The position numbers and the translations under genes were made by a program. Shown one piece after another: positions 1 to 7,632 of a stretch of DNA of 20,190 bases. The DNA comes from a virus. The notes beneath the pieces are model-generated. The model made no database searches and had not been told where the DNA came from. It saw only the letters and a list, made by a program, of their open reading frames with translations. The stretch covers positions 1 through 20,190 of IMG/VR virus record IMGVR_UViG_3300036668_000491. One strand, given 5' to 3'. How positions within the stretch are numbered: position 1 is the stretch's first letter; each line of letters opens with the position of its first letter.

Positions 1-2479
1 TATTAGAGTTCTCATCAAGACTCGTAAAAAGATTGTTTAGCTGGCCACCAGCAACCTGTAAACCCCTTACAATGTCAGCTGTTACTGAATCTCCAAAATT
101 TTGAAATATAGCAGCTACTTCATCTAAATTTGAGTTAATTTGATCAAGTCTGTTTTTCCAGATAGTTCTTTCAGCGTTTCCAATATTACTATCTGCTTCT
201 GCAGCTTGTGCGCTTCCTTTTTCAGCTACCCTTAATCTTTTCTGCCAATAGGCTATGTATTCTCGTAATTCATTATTGTTTAAATCTGAGATATTCCTTT
301 GAATGTTTTCATACAAACTTTCTTCTTTATTTAAAAACGCCTGGGCTGTTTGTAGTTTTTTTTGTTCAATAACAATACTTTGTGCTAAAGACTCTCTTTC
401 AGAATCATTTTTAGCTTTTGCGAAATCTTCATTTAGCTTTTTTAGCCTATTGTTTATTGCATTAATTGAAGTAGTATCTAATTCAATATCAATTTTTATT
501 GGTTTAGGATCAAATTTTAAAGGTGTGACCTCTTCTCTGTTTTTTAATCCTACTCCAGCACTTGAAGCAGCTCTAACAATTGCTTTTTCTTTCTCAAAAG
601 TTTTAGCTTTTTCTAACTCAGATTCAAGAAATTTTGAATAATCATCTCCTTGTAATAACAATGTTTTAAATCTTTCGTCTGCTTTTTTCTTACCTAATAG
701 GACAACATAATTTTCGTAATCTTCATATAATTTAGCTTTGTCATTTAAATAATCAGAATAAGTTTTTATTTCCTTAGGCTCATCGATACCTTCATTAGTT
801 TCTGTTGGTGGTGTAACTATATTTGAAGCCCCTATTCCAAACTGCTTTTTTAAATCTTCCCGAACCTTAGATAATTTATTAACTTGATCTTGTAAATTGT
901 CTGATTCTTTTTGAAGTTTTTCAATTGCTTTAGCTTCTTCATTTAATGAACTAGCTGCAAATATTTGACTTTTATTAGCTTCCGCTAAGCTTCCATTTTC
1001 TTTATTTAATTTTAAAATTGATTTATAAATTGCCTTTGCTTTTTCTAATGGAGTTAAAGTTTCATCAATTGAAATTTTCTGTTTTTCTTGAAGTTTAGCA
1101 ATGCCCTCTCTAAGCTTTAATGTTTTATCAATAATTTTATTTTCTAAATCAGCAGCATCGCTTGCAACTAATGAAATTTCTTCTTGCCTTTTTTGAATTA
1201 CTATTTGATTTATTAAACTATCATTTGTTGTGTCAATCGCTTTTAAAAGCTCTTTTTGTCCTGTTTTTTCTAGGTCCAAAGCCCCTATTACGTCTGGACT
1301 TATTTTCACTAATTCTTCAAGTATTTCTTTTCTCCTATTTTCTTCTATGTTGGTCTCTTGAATCTCAGAACGCAAAGAAATTAATCTAATCCGCTGTTCG
1401 TTCATCCCTCTGGAAACTTTATCAGTATCTTCCAGTGCCTTATTAAGAAAACTTGCCAAACCGCTGCTTACTTGCAAAACAGCAGTACCAATCCCTGAAG
1501 TTGTAGCCTTTATTCTATTTCCTAAAATAGCCCATTGATTTACATTAGATGAGGCCATTCTTTTGAATGCTTCTTCCGTAGATCCAATTACACCTTTGTA
1601 AGATTCTAAGTCAGCACTCGCTGCTTGAGCATTTTTTCCAGATACTGCCAATATTGCTTGCACAGCTTCAATACTACCAACCTCTTTTAATAAAGCTGTT
1701 TGATTTCCGTTTAAGCTATCATAAAGAGATTGCATGTTTTCCTGAAAAGTTTTTGTGCCATCTAAAGATCCTGCTTTCTGAATTCCAACAATGGCTGCCC
1801 TTATTTGAGTTGCTGCCTGAGCAGTAGGAACACCTTGCTTTGTCAAACTTGCTACAGTTGACAAGACTTCATTTAAAGGAATGTTAGAAGCAGCTGCAAT
1901 TGGAGCAAATTGCGCAATACTAGATGACAATTCTCCAAAGGTTGTTTTACCTAATTTTACAGTGTTGAATAAAGCATCTGATACACTTTCTGTTTCAGAT
2001 GCTGCAATTTTAAAAGAGTTTAAAACTGTTGTTATACCGTCTGCAGCAGTCATCGTATCTGTAACTCCGGCTACAGCTGCTTTGGCCGATACCTCCAAAA
2101 GCTTTAATCCCTCAGCACCATCAAAACCAGCAGATACTATTTGATAATAAGCCTTGGCTAGTTTTTCGGGCCCATCAGGTGTTATGTTACTAAGATCAAA
2201 AACTGATTGTGAAATTCCTTGAAAGTCACCTTGAACAGCTCCAGAAATTGTTTCAACCTCTTTCATTGCTTGCTCAAAATTCTTTGCTAAATCATAAGCT
2301 CCTTTCGCAATACTGGCAAATGCCACTGCTGCTCCAGCAGCAAGGGCCGCAAAAGGATTTATTGAAGCGATACTACTGCCTAAATTGCTAATAATGTTTC
2401 CAGCATCTGAAGCACCTTGTTTAAGACCTGAATTGTCTAATCCTGTCGCGAAAAACAAGCTATTATCACCTCTTACCAT
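1..2479 (-). CDS. Phage tail tape measure protein (partial, runs off left edge)
   Basis: The minus-strand frame opens with ATG at 2479 (MVRGDNSLFFATG) and stays open for 826 codons to the left edge, so the C-terminus is missing. Residues about 30-60 form an Ala/Gly-rich hydrophobic helix, followed by a TP901-type tape measure N-terminal region with the typical stretch AKNFEQAMKEVETISG near residues 65-80. From about residue 360 the protein is rich in K, E, L and N with long helical, coiled-coil-like stretches. A tape measure protein sets tail length and is threaded into the tail tube during assembly. The position two genes after the tail tube gene, next to a frameshifted chaperone pair, fits this role. 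A plus-strand gene separates it from the chaperone, which is unusual. Size and position make the call firm. Confidence 0.9.
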   Translation of the reverse strand, partial: MVRGDNSLFFATGLDNSGLKQGASDAGNIISNLGSSIASINPFAALAAGAAVAFASIAKGAYDLAKNFEQAMKEVETISGAVQGDFQGISQSVFDLSNITPDGPEKLAKAYYQIVSAGFDGAEGLKLLEVSAKAAVAGVTDTMTAADGITTVLNSFKIAASETESVSDALFNTVKLGKTTFGELSSSIAQFAPIAAASNIPLNEVLSTVASLTKQGVPTAQAATQIRAAIVGIQKAGSLDGTKTFQENMQSLYDSLNGNQTALLKEVGSIEAVQAILAVSGKNAQAASADLESYKGVIGSTEEAFKRMASSNVNQWAILGNRIKATTSGIGTAVLQVSSGLASFLNKALEDTDKVSRGMNEQRIRLISLRSEIQETNIEENRRKEILEELVKISPDVIGALDLEKTGQKELLKAIDTTNDSLINQIVIQKRQEEISLVASDAADLENKIIDKTLKLREGIAKLQEKQKISIDETLTPLEKAKAIYKSILKLNKENGSLAEANKSQIFAASSLNEEAKAIEKLQKESDNLQDQVNKLSKVREDLKKQFGIGASNIVTPPTETNEGIDEPKEIKTYSDYLNDKAKLYEDYENYVVLLGKKKADERFKTLLLQGDDYSKFLESELEKAKTFEKEKAIVRAASSAGVGLKNREEVTPLKFDPKPIKIDIELDTTSINAINNRLKKLNEDFAKAKNDSERESLAQSIVIEQKKLQTAQAFLNKEESLYENIQRNISDLNNNELREYIAYWQKRLRVAEKGSAQAAEADSNIGNAERTIWKNRLDQINSNLDEVAAIFQNFGDSVTADIVRGLQVAGGQLNNLFTSLDENSN

Positions 2480-2497
2480 TTAATATGTAGATTTGTG

Positions 2498-2514
2498 CTA
2501 AAATTAGATTTTAG
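2498..2514. other. 7-bp inverted repeat upstream of the tape measure gene
   Basis: CTAAAAT and ATTTTAG flank a 3-nt loop. The repeat sits 18 nt upstream of the tape measure ATG on the minus strand and also in the leader of the divergent plus-strand gene. It is AT-only apart from the end pairs, so a regulatory role is only a possibility. Confidence 0.3.
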
Positions 2515-2544
2515 GCTTTGGCATTTTGTTTATATTTACATTTA

Positions 2545-2560
2545 TGTTCAGTAGTTTCGT
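2545..2560 (+). repeat. 16-bp direct repeat, copy 1
   Basis: TGTTCAGTAGTTTCGT occurs here, ending five bases before the ATG of the plus-strand gene, and again at 8398-8413. It contains TAGTTTCG, one mismatch from the Bacteroidota TAnnTTTG -7 box, so it may be part of the promoter of the plus-strand gene. If so, the transcript would start at or very near the ATG. Confidence 0.5.
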
Positions 2561-2565
2561 AACTT

Positions 2566-3255
2566 ATGTACACACTTCAGTTTTCTAAAAACAAGTCTAA
2601 AGACTTTAATTCTGCGCTTAAATTTGCTCTAGAATTAGGCGGTTCTTATGATGGGAAAAATGTGAAAACTACTATTGATCATGATCAATTGCTAATTGCA
2701 TATAAGATGATGCGTACCTTGTTTGGTTTGGTGCAAAAATGGAAATCAACTAAAGCTTTTTATAAAGGAAAAGAAGTGCATCCTTATCAATTCATATTTT
2801 ATATGCACCGCATTTCTGAGTGTGCTGACTTATCTGAAATTAACAAAAATAACTGCTTGCTTATTGATGGAACTTTAGCTTGGAGCTGCAAGAAAGTAGA
2901 CATTATTAATTACCAAGAGTCTGGTTCTGGTGTTTACTCTGACAATAAACGCTACTGGTATAATTTTGGCAGTTTTAAGAAATCTAAATGGATTATAGAC
3001 AAGCAATTAATAAAGAAAAAATTACTTGATTTTAGTTATCTAAAGGGTTTAGATATATGCCCTTTCTTCGATGAAAATTCACTTATTAATCAAGTAGATA
3101 ATTTACCTAGCTTTATTTATCCAGACAATGTTACTTTTAAAATTCATTTCTCTGAACAGTACATAGATGGTATTAAAGTTCAAATACCAAATAACATTAG
3201 GCATATTACTGATAAAAATTTTAGTAGGCTTCAAGTTTTAACTGTTGTATTATAG
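2566..3255 (+). CDS. Uncharacterised plus-strand protein inserted in the tail cluster
   Basis: A 229-residue protein beginning MYTLQFSKNKSKDF. I do not recognise the family. It is soluble-looking, with no signal peptide or membrane span, rich in Lys, Tyr, Phe and Trp, with several Cys scattered over the length and a central stretch HPYQFIFYMHR. The C-terminal third looks like alternating beta segments. It is the only convincing plus-strand gene in the window. It ends inside the last codons of the convergent chaperone frame (6-nt overlap, 3250-3255) and starts 86 bp from the oppositely oriented tape measure gene. Such isolated, opposite-strand genes in structural clusters are often 'morons', expressed from the prophage and not needed for virion assembly. 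The role, perhaps superinfection exclusion or host fitness, is inference from position only. Confidence 0.75.
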   Translation: MYTLQFSKNKSKDFNSALKFALELGGSYDGKNVKTTIDHDQLLIAYKMMRTLFGLVQKWKSTKAFYKGKEVHPYQFIFYMHRISECADLSEINKNNCLLIDGTLAWSCKKVDIINYQESGSGVYSDNKRYWYNFGSFKKSKWIIDKQLIKKKLLDFSYLKGLDICPFFDENSLINQVDNLPSFIYPDNVTFKIHFSEQYIDGIKVQIPNNIRHITDKNFSRLQVLTVVL

Positions 3256-3489
3256 CTTTTTCATTATAAAACTCGTAAAATCTTTAGGCGTATTTTCATC
3301 ATCATCCTTATTGCTTTTAAATTTCGGAACAGATGCGCTTAATAACAAAAGATTATTAAATGACATTTTTTTTGTGGCTGTTTCAAAATCAAAATGATAA
3401 TAGTTGCAAATACTACCTATGAAGCTGTAGGGATTGAATCGTTTAGATTCATCGGATTGCTCACTTTTGCAATCTGGAAACAACTCAAA
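3250..3489 (-). CDS. Tail assembly chaperone, frameshift-encoded C-terminal part (gpT-like)
   Basis: This frame is -1 relative to the upstream chaperone gene and overlaps its end. It is open from the run of nine T at 3487-3495 to a TAA at 3250-3252, encoding about 79 residues (ELFPDCKSEQSDESKRF onward, ending FIMKKL). No ATG lies in the overlap; the first possible start is a TTG at 3483, which would be weak. Expression as a C-terminal extension by ribosomal slippage is therefore more likely, giving a fusion of about 208 residues. In lambda-like phages the corresponding gpGT fusion binds the tape measure protein and recruits tail tube subunits. The position directly before the tape measure gene (apart from the inserted plus-strand gene) fits. 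The sequence is too divergent for recognition by itself. Confidence 0.65.
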   Translation of the reverse strand, partial: FELFPDCKSEQSDESKRFNPYSFIGSICNYYHFDFETATKKMSFNNLLLLSASVPKFKSNKDDDENTPKDFTSFIMKKL

Positions 3490-3875
3490 AAAAAACTAGG
3501 ATTGCATTTTAAAGCCGTTTCCTGCATTATTTTAAGTAAATCAACAATTTGTACATTCTTAAGTATGAACTCTACGTACCACTCAGGATAATCACTGTCT
3601 TCCCATGATAAAACAGAAATTATTCTAGCAATTTGATCTTGATAGGTCATTGCAGTTTTTAAATCTGCATTTTCAGTATTGTAAACCTCATCAGGTATGT
3701 CTTCCATTAAGGAAGCGCATAATGACAAAACATAAGTTGTTGGTGGTTTTATCTTAAAATCAATTTCCTTCCTTTCAATTAATTCAGCTGGAAGCATTTC
3801 AGATTTACGAACTTCTATTGTGTAAGTAGTAGATTTTCTTACAAAAGCATCCAGTAATTGTTTTCTAGTATCCAT
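3417..3875 (-). CDS. Tail assembly chaperone (gpG-like)
   Basis: A 152-residue acidic-to-neutral protein starting MDTRKQLLDAFVRKSTTY, located between the tail tube gene and the tape measure region, where siphoviruses keep the gpG-type chaperone. It is predicted mostly helical after residue 45, with PPTTYVLSLCASLMEDI and WYVEFILKNVQIVDLLKI as amphipathic stretches. Its coding end overlaps a second frame, and codons 127-130 (Ser-Phe-Phe-Leu) lie on nine consecutive T, the proposed slip site. Unshifted translation gives the short form. The family call rests on position and the overlapping-frame layout; the sequence alone is not diagnostic. Confidence 0.75.
   Translation of the reverse strand: MDTRKQLLDAFVRKSTTYTIEVRKSEMLPAELIERKEIDFKIKPPTTYVLSLCASLMEDIPDEVYNTENADLKTAMTYQDQIARIISVLSWEDSDYPEWYVEFILKNVQIVDLLKIMQETALKCNPSFFLSCFQIAKVSNPMNLNDSIPTAS
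3487..3495 (-). other. Putative -1 ribosomal frameshift site (run of nine T)
   Basis: On the minus strand the mRNA reads AGT TTT TTT TTG AGT in the chaperone frame. Both T TTT TTT and T TTT TTG fit the X XXY YYZ slippery heptamer. A -1 slip enters the frame that stays open to 3250. The layout matches programmed frameshifting in phage tail chaperones. I did not identify a clear stimulatory pseudoknot downstream. Confidence 0.7.
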
Positions 3876-3885
3876 TTATACATGT

Positions 3886-3916
3886 AAAAAAAGCCATTAG
3901 ATATATAATGGCTTTT
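3886..3916 (-). terminator. Rho-independent terminator after the tail tube gene
   Basis: AAAAGCCATTA and TAATGGCTTTT form a perfect 11-bp stem around a 6-nt loop (stem 3889-3899 with 3906-3916). On the minus strand the stem runs into seven T (3892-3886). It lies between the tail tube gene and the chaperone gene, so it probably reduces transcription into the low-abundance chaperone and tape measure genes relative to the abundant tube protein. Confidence 0.8.
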
Positions 3917-3937
3917 GATTTAAATTGATTGTATTTT

Positions 3938-4462
3938 TTACGCCTCTATGGTACCAATTCTAAAAGGTGGTCCTTGAACATTTGCTGCTGATACTGGAGT
4001 GTTTGCTGTGATAACTAAATCAACTGCAGGTAATCCATTTTTAGTAACCGTTCCTTGAACTCTGGCTGTTATTTTAGCATAAGCCATTTCTAAAACACCC
4101 TTTCTGCCATTGTTAGGTTTACCTTCCATTTTAAATGAAAGATTAATTTCAGGAACGCTACGTGGTGCATTCCATAAACCATCACCCTCATCTACTGATC
4201 CCCCAGCAAGAAGTACCATTTGTAATGGCGTTACACCATACAATCTCGCGTTAACTGTTGTTGGTGTCGCGTCGTTGTTTAAAGTAATGTACGCGTCACT
4301 ACCTTCTGTTGAGATGGTTTCTTGATTGGCTTGAGATCCTTCAATATTAACACTACCAACTTCCACGTCTGGGAAATTAGTTAAAGTTGTTCCCATTATT
4401 CCATCCCCTGGCGCTCCAAGAGCGAATGCTAAAATTCCTAAAAAATTATTATTTGCTGCCAT
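3938..4462 (-). CDS. Major tail (tube) protein
   Basis: A 174-residue protein starting MAANNNFLGILAFALG. It is rich in Gly, Thr, Asn and Val, with alternating beta-type segments (PDVEVGSVNIEGSQ, SDAYITLNNDATPTTVNARL) and no membrane span after the first hydrophobic stretch. Size and beta-rich composition match tail tube subunits, which polymerise into the hollow tail. It follows the head-tail connector genes and precedes the chaperone pair and tape measure gene, the standard siphovirus position. A strong terminator directly downstream agrees with high expression. The exact family is not recognisable by eye; a minor capsid-like beta protein is the alternative. Confidence 0.8.
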   Translation of the reverse strand: MAANNNFLGILAFALGAPGDGIMGTTLTNFPDVEVGSVNIEGSQANQETISTEGSDAYITLNNDATPTTVNARLYGVTPLQMVLLAGGSVDEGDGLWNAPRSVPEINLSFKMEGKPNNGRKGVLEMAYAKITARVQGTVTKNGLPAVDLVITANTPVSAANVQGPPFRIGTIEA

Positions 4463-4474
4463 TTTTAAATTGTT

Positions 4475-4861
4475 TTAAATTGTTTGAAATTCTATTTTAA
4501 AATTGTAAAAGTACATGCCGTCATTGTCTTGATCTTTGAAAACCCCTTTATCATCGTCAATCTGAAAATGATAGCTGTTTATTGATACGTCTTTTATTAG
4601 TGGAATTATTATACCTATTAATTGCTGAAGCCTTTCTAAATTAGCCCTCCCAGATTTTAGTTGTGGAGTATAAATATTTAAATTTATAAATCCGTTTTGA
4701 AGGTATGTATTTGGGTTGTTTAAAACCTTAATAGTGATTTCTTCTAACTGACTTCCGTTTGGCGCGTCTCCTATATGTACTTTACCGCTTATTTCATTCT
4801 TCACAATTGGAATGTTTACCAATTGGAATAAAGCAGATGAAATATCAAGAGTTGATCGCAT
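4475..4861 (-). CDS. Tail completion / terminator-like protein
   Basis: A 128-residue protein starting MRSTLDISSALFQLVNIP. It has an N-terminal helix (LFQLVNIPIV), a central beta region that looks like a strand-and-loop core (EEITIKVLNNPNTYLQNGFINLNIYTPQ), a helix around GRANLERLQQLIGIIIPLI and a C-terminal strand pair with YNFKIEFQTI. This order of elements resembles tail terminator proteins of the gpU/SPP1 gp17 type, which cap the tail tube and join it to the head. It overlaps the upstream gene by 17 nt and lies directly before the tail tube gene, which is where a tail terminator normally sits. The call is mainly positional. Confidence 0.6.
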   Translation of the reverse strand: MRSTLDISSALFQLVNIPIVKNEISGKVHIGDAPNGSQLEEITIKVLNNPNTYLQNGFINLNIYTPQLKSGRANLERLQQLIGIIIPLIKDVSINSYHFQIDDDKGVFKDQDNDGMYFYNFKIEFQTI

Positions 4862-5279
4862 TTAAAATAGATTTTAATTCTGCGCTTGTAGGCGCTGAAC
4901 CTGTTATTACATCATAGTTTTTTGCTTCAACATAAGCAGCGTAATCCATGCCCGCTACTCCAATTAAAACATATCCTTTAGGGTATTGTTTTGCAACTTC
5001 ATTTGCAACATTTTTTCCTTTTAAGGATCCATCAGAATTACCTATGAAATTACTATCTACCTCAACGCCATTTTTTAGAATTACGTAACCAATAGAGCTT
5101 CTTAAATTGCCTGTGATATCTCTATATGTTCCACTTAGCCTAGCTTTATTTACAAATAACTCACCTTGATATTGCAGAGATATTAATGTTCTTTTTTCAT
5201 TTTCCTTTTGAAAATTTTCAATTACATTTTTTATCTGGTGTGATCCAAAAAGTGCTTTCATTCCATTTATTCTAGCCAT
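4845..5279 (-). CDS. HK97 gp10-like neck / minor tail protein
   Basis: A 144-residue protein starting MARINGMKALFGSHQIKN. After an N-terminal helix (residues about 12-45) comes the pattern TGNLRSSIGYVILKNG, a central glycine-rich segment, and then GMDYAAYVEAKNYDVITG near residues 107-124. The combination LRSSI...YAxYVE is typical of the HK97 gp10 family, proteins of the connector or neck that link head and tail. It overlaps both neighbours by 13 and 17 nt, in a tightly packed connector cluster. The family call is based on the pattern and the gene order. Confidence 0.7.
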   Translation of the reverse strand: MARINGMKALFGSHQIKNVIENFQKENEKRTLISLQYQGELFVNKARLSGTYRDITGNLRSSIGYVILKNGVEVDSNFIGNSDGSLKGKNVANEVAKQYPKGYVLIGVAGMDYAAYVEAKNYDVITGSAPTSAELKSILNAINS

Positions 5280-5623
5280 ATCTCACAATGAGTTTGATAA
5301 TTATGAAGCATTACTATTTGAAAGCGCTTATCATTATAAATTAAGGTTTGACCATCAATACCAAAAGGTATTAATTTAGTGCTCTCTTCATTAGAAATTA
5401 AGCTATCAGGAAACAATCCTTTTTCAATGAACTTTTTTAATAGGTAATCTAAACTTTCACAATAAAACTTACCCTTATAATCTATGTTGTCTGATTTACT
5501 TGCTTCTGGCTCAAACCTACCTTCAATAATGAATTCTTCTGTTTTAGTTGATGAAATTCCAGTATTAGAATCATTCTCAAAAACAACAACTATTTTTCCA
5601 TTATGTGGGTATCTCTTAAGCAT
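5267..5623 (-). CDS. Head closure (stopper)-like connector protein
   Basis: A 118-residue protein starting MLKRYPHNGKIVVVFEND. It looks like a small beta barrel: IVVVFE, EEFIIEGRFEP, KFYCES, TLIYNDKRFQIVMLHNYQTHCEIWLE, with a short helix LDYLLKKFIEKG. Head closure proteins of the SPP1 gp16 type are small beta-barrel proteins of this size and sit between the head-tail adaptor and the gp10-like gene. The similarity is in size, predicted fold and position. I cannot confirm the family from sequence alone. Confidence 0.55.
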   Translation of the reverse strand: MLKRYPHNGKIVVVFENDSNTGISSTKTEEFIIEGRFEPEASKSDNIDYKGKFYCESLDYLLKKFIEKGLFPDSLISNEESTKLIPFGIDGQTLIYNDKRFQIVMLHNYQTHCEIWLE

Positions 5624-5945
5624 TGCTTACATCAGTGACATTGACTATTATAGGTTGAGGTCTTAGTTCAATTGCCTTATCGTCATCATATTTATTGTAC
5701 AATGCCAAAGCTCTAGATTTAAGAATTCCACTATCATATTTTAATGATAATTGACCTTCCTTAAATTCAGGTAAAGTAGCTATTGCAGCATATAAATCCG
5801 CTGACACTAATTCTACATCTTTCAATGAACTTTCAGTATAATCAGCCGACCCACTAACGGACCGGCTAATCATTACTGATTCAATATAGTTTACCGGTAC
5901 ATTTACCAGTATAGGATTAGCTTTTATGGCTTCTAAAACCGTCAT
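5616..5945 (-). CDS. Head-tail adaptor-like connector protein
   Basis: A 109-residue protein starting MTVLEAIKANPILVNVPVNYIES. The sequence is helical at both ends, with a middle helix VELVSADLYAAIATLPEFKEGQ and a helical stretch KSRALALYNKY. Small helical proteins immediately after the major capsid gene in siphoviruses are usually head-tail adaptors (HK97 gp6 type) that attach to the portal ring. The start ATG overlaps the capsid stop codon by one base (TAATG), consistent with coupled translation. The assignment is positional. Confidence 0.6.
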   Translation of the reverse strand: MTVLEAIKANPILVNVPVNYIESVMISRSVSGSADYTESSLKDVELVSADLYAAIATLPEFKEGQLSLKYDSGILKSRALALYNKYDDDKAIELRPQPIIVNVTDVSNA

Positions 5946-7243
5946 TATGCAGAAGCTACTAATTCATCTTCAAATAAAGCAATACCTGCATCTGATAGAC
6001 TATCAATTTTCTTAGCTAGAGTAGCATCTGATTGAGCTGTTGTAGCTTTTGGAACATGATTATCTACTGATCTAGCAGCGTTTATACCTGCAACTACCGA
6101 TACTTTAGTGTAGTCAACTGAATTGTATGAGTAATCAGCATCATCCTCAGTTTGTGTGTCTAAACTAGCGGTGGCCTCGTTAGTGTCCATTATGTAAATA
6201 GAATCTACATTATCAAGCACTGGAATAGCCAAGGCTTGAACACTTGTGTTTTCTCTTAATGGATCATTAGTTCTATAAAGCGAACCTAATATAAAGCTAT
6301 CGATTACTCCATATTCAACACCATCAACAGGAGAATCTAACTCAGCCAACTCTGACCAAGTGATACTTCCTAAATCTAAAGATGAAGTAAATGTTACATT
6401 TCCTCGCTCCCAAGGCTCATAACCAACTTTAACACCACCTTTTTCTACCTGGACTGTTTTATCGATTACTATCAATGTCATTCCAAATTCTTCTAAAAGA
6501 AAAGCGTCTATTTCAGTTCTATTAATTCTAAATATCAAACTAGCATCCACGCGATTGAATCCAGCAAAGGCTTTTTTAACCTCTTCATTAGACTTAAAAG
6601 CGTTAAACGTTACTTTATCCATGAAGATGTTTAATAATGTATTGCCGTTACCCCTAGCAGCTGAAACAACATTTTCAATGTCTGTTATAGGTTTAGCACT
6701 TGCTTCAGTCCATACTTTTTGAACTCCAAACTGATTTTTTGATGGAATTCCAAAATCAACACGAATACCAGTCCCTGTATTATTGTTTTCATCAATAATA
6801 GTTACACCGGTTGAGAGAGCCTGGAGAAACATTATGTCAAGACGTTCGTAAACACCTTTAACACCATCGGCTAAATCTGTAAATAGCTTTTGAGCCATTA
6901 CTAGATGCTTGCCACCTCTAGATTTAAGGTTTTTAATTCCTTGAAGCTGAGTTTCATTTAAAGATTTCTTCATTCCAAGCTTTGGAATTTCTCCCTCTGC
7001 TGTTTTGAAAGAACCCCGCTTTTTTAGAGGTAATTCAGAATCTAATGATACGACATCTGCAGCTACAATAGAACTGTTGCTGCTTAATGAAGAAAATTTC
7101 ATGTCTGTAGAAAACTCAGGCTTCAAGTATTTTTGATGCTCAAATACAGGAGTTTCTACTTTTCCGTTAAATCTTTCAGTTAGTTTCGCAGCTACGGCTG
7201 GAAAGTACTTACTTATCAGGTCTTTAAAAATACTAGCTACCAT
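5945..7243 (-). CDS. Major capsid protein (gpE / HK97-fold type)
   Basis: A 432-residue protein starting MVASIFKDLISKYFPAVAAK. Residues about 10-30 contain FPAVAAKLTERFNGK and residues about 90-130 a long amphipathic helix with LNETQLQGIKNLKSRGG, followed by LFTDLADGVKGVYERLDIMFLQAL. The centre (TDIENVVSAARGNGNTLLNIFMDKVTFNAF) and the later stretch GYEPWERGNVTFTSSLDLGS are typical of the capsid protein E family, which adopts the HK97 fold. It forms the icosahedral shell. It follows a scaffold gene and a decoration protein gene. Length matches the family. The last hundred residues (VSVVAGINAARSVDNH) look more variable. Confidence 0.85.
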   Translation of the reverse strand: MVASIFKDLISKYFPAVAAKLTERFNGKVETPVFEHQKYLKPEFSTDMKFSSLSSNSSIVAADVVSLDSELPLKKRGSFKTAEGEIPKLGMKKSLNETQLQGIKNLKSRGGKHLVMAQKLFTDLADGVKGVYERLDIMFLQALSTGVTIIDENNNTGTGIRVDFGIPSKNQFGVQKVWTEASAKPITDIENVVSAARGNGNTLLNIFMDKVTFNAFKSNEEVKKAFAGFNRVDASLIFRINRTEIDAFLLEEFGMTLIVIDKTVQVEKGGVKVGYEPWERGNVTFTSSLDLGSITWSELAELDSPVDGVEYGVIDSFILGSLYRTNDPLRENTSVQALAIPVLDNVDSIYIMDTNEATASLDTQTEDDADYSYNSVDYTKVSVVAGINAARSVDNHVPKATTAQSDATLAKKIDSLSDAGIALFEDELVASA

Positions 7244-7244
7244 C

Positions 7245-7613
7245 TTATTCGCTTATAAATCTGATTAAACTTAATGCATTTTTTGCAGCTGTTGGAATCG
7301 CATATTTTGCGTATGCTTCGTTTACAGTACCACGTACCATAATAGCTGCTTGTGCATTTTCTTTTTTGATTGATGCCACTAAAATACCTGCATAGGTATG
7401 TGAAGCTGGTAAAGTACCTGTTACTGCTAGTGGTTTGTATTCACCGCTGGAAGTTTCCTTTATAATTACATGACCAGCTGATATTTCATCATCAGCAAAC
7501 CCTGTAACGTTTAAAGTGCGACCTCCTGGAATACCTTCAAAGTATTTTACTATAACGACAGAATCGTTAGTAGTATCAACACTTTGGCTTGTAGTTAAAT
7601 TCGCTGTTGCCAT
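7245..7613 (-). CDS. Head decoration protein
   Basis: A 122-residue protein starting MATANLTTSQSVDTTND. It shows the pattern of phage head decoration or stabilisation proteins: a flexible N-terminus, then GRTLNVTGFADDEISAGHV, a middle EYKPLAVTG, then THTYAGILVA-like residues and a terminal AAIMVRGTVNEA. The size fits lambda gpD-type proteins, which bind the expanded capsid at three-fold sites. It lies directly between the scaffold and major capsid genes with a one-base gap to the latter. Confidence 0.75.
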   Translation of the reverse strand: MATANLTTSQSVDTTNDSVVIVKYFEGIPGGRTLNVTGFADDEISAGHVIIKETSSGEYKPLAVTGTLPASHTYAGILVASIKKENAQAAIMVRGTVNEAYAKYAIPTAAKNALSLIRFISE

Positions 7614-7632
7614 TTTTTAAATTAATTTTAGA

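Noticed and set aside
1881-2144. Plus-strand open frame of 87 codons rich in Ala, Asp and Ser
   Set aside because: It lies fully within the tape measure gene on the minus strand and shows no family pattern or initiation context; it is a shadow frame.
3487-3495. Run of nine T as a sequencing error that splits one chaperone gene
   Set aside because: Possible, but two overlapping frames with a -1 offset at exactly this genomic position are the standard layout in siphovirus tail operons, so a real slip site is preferred. The doubt is noted in the finding.
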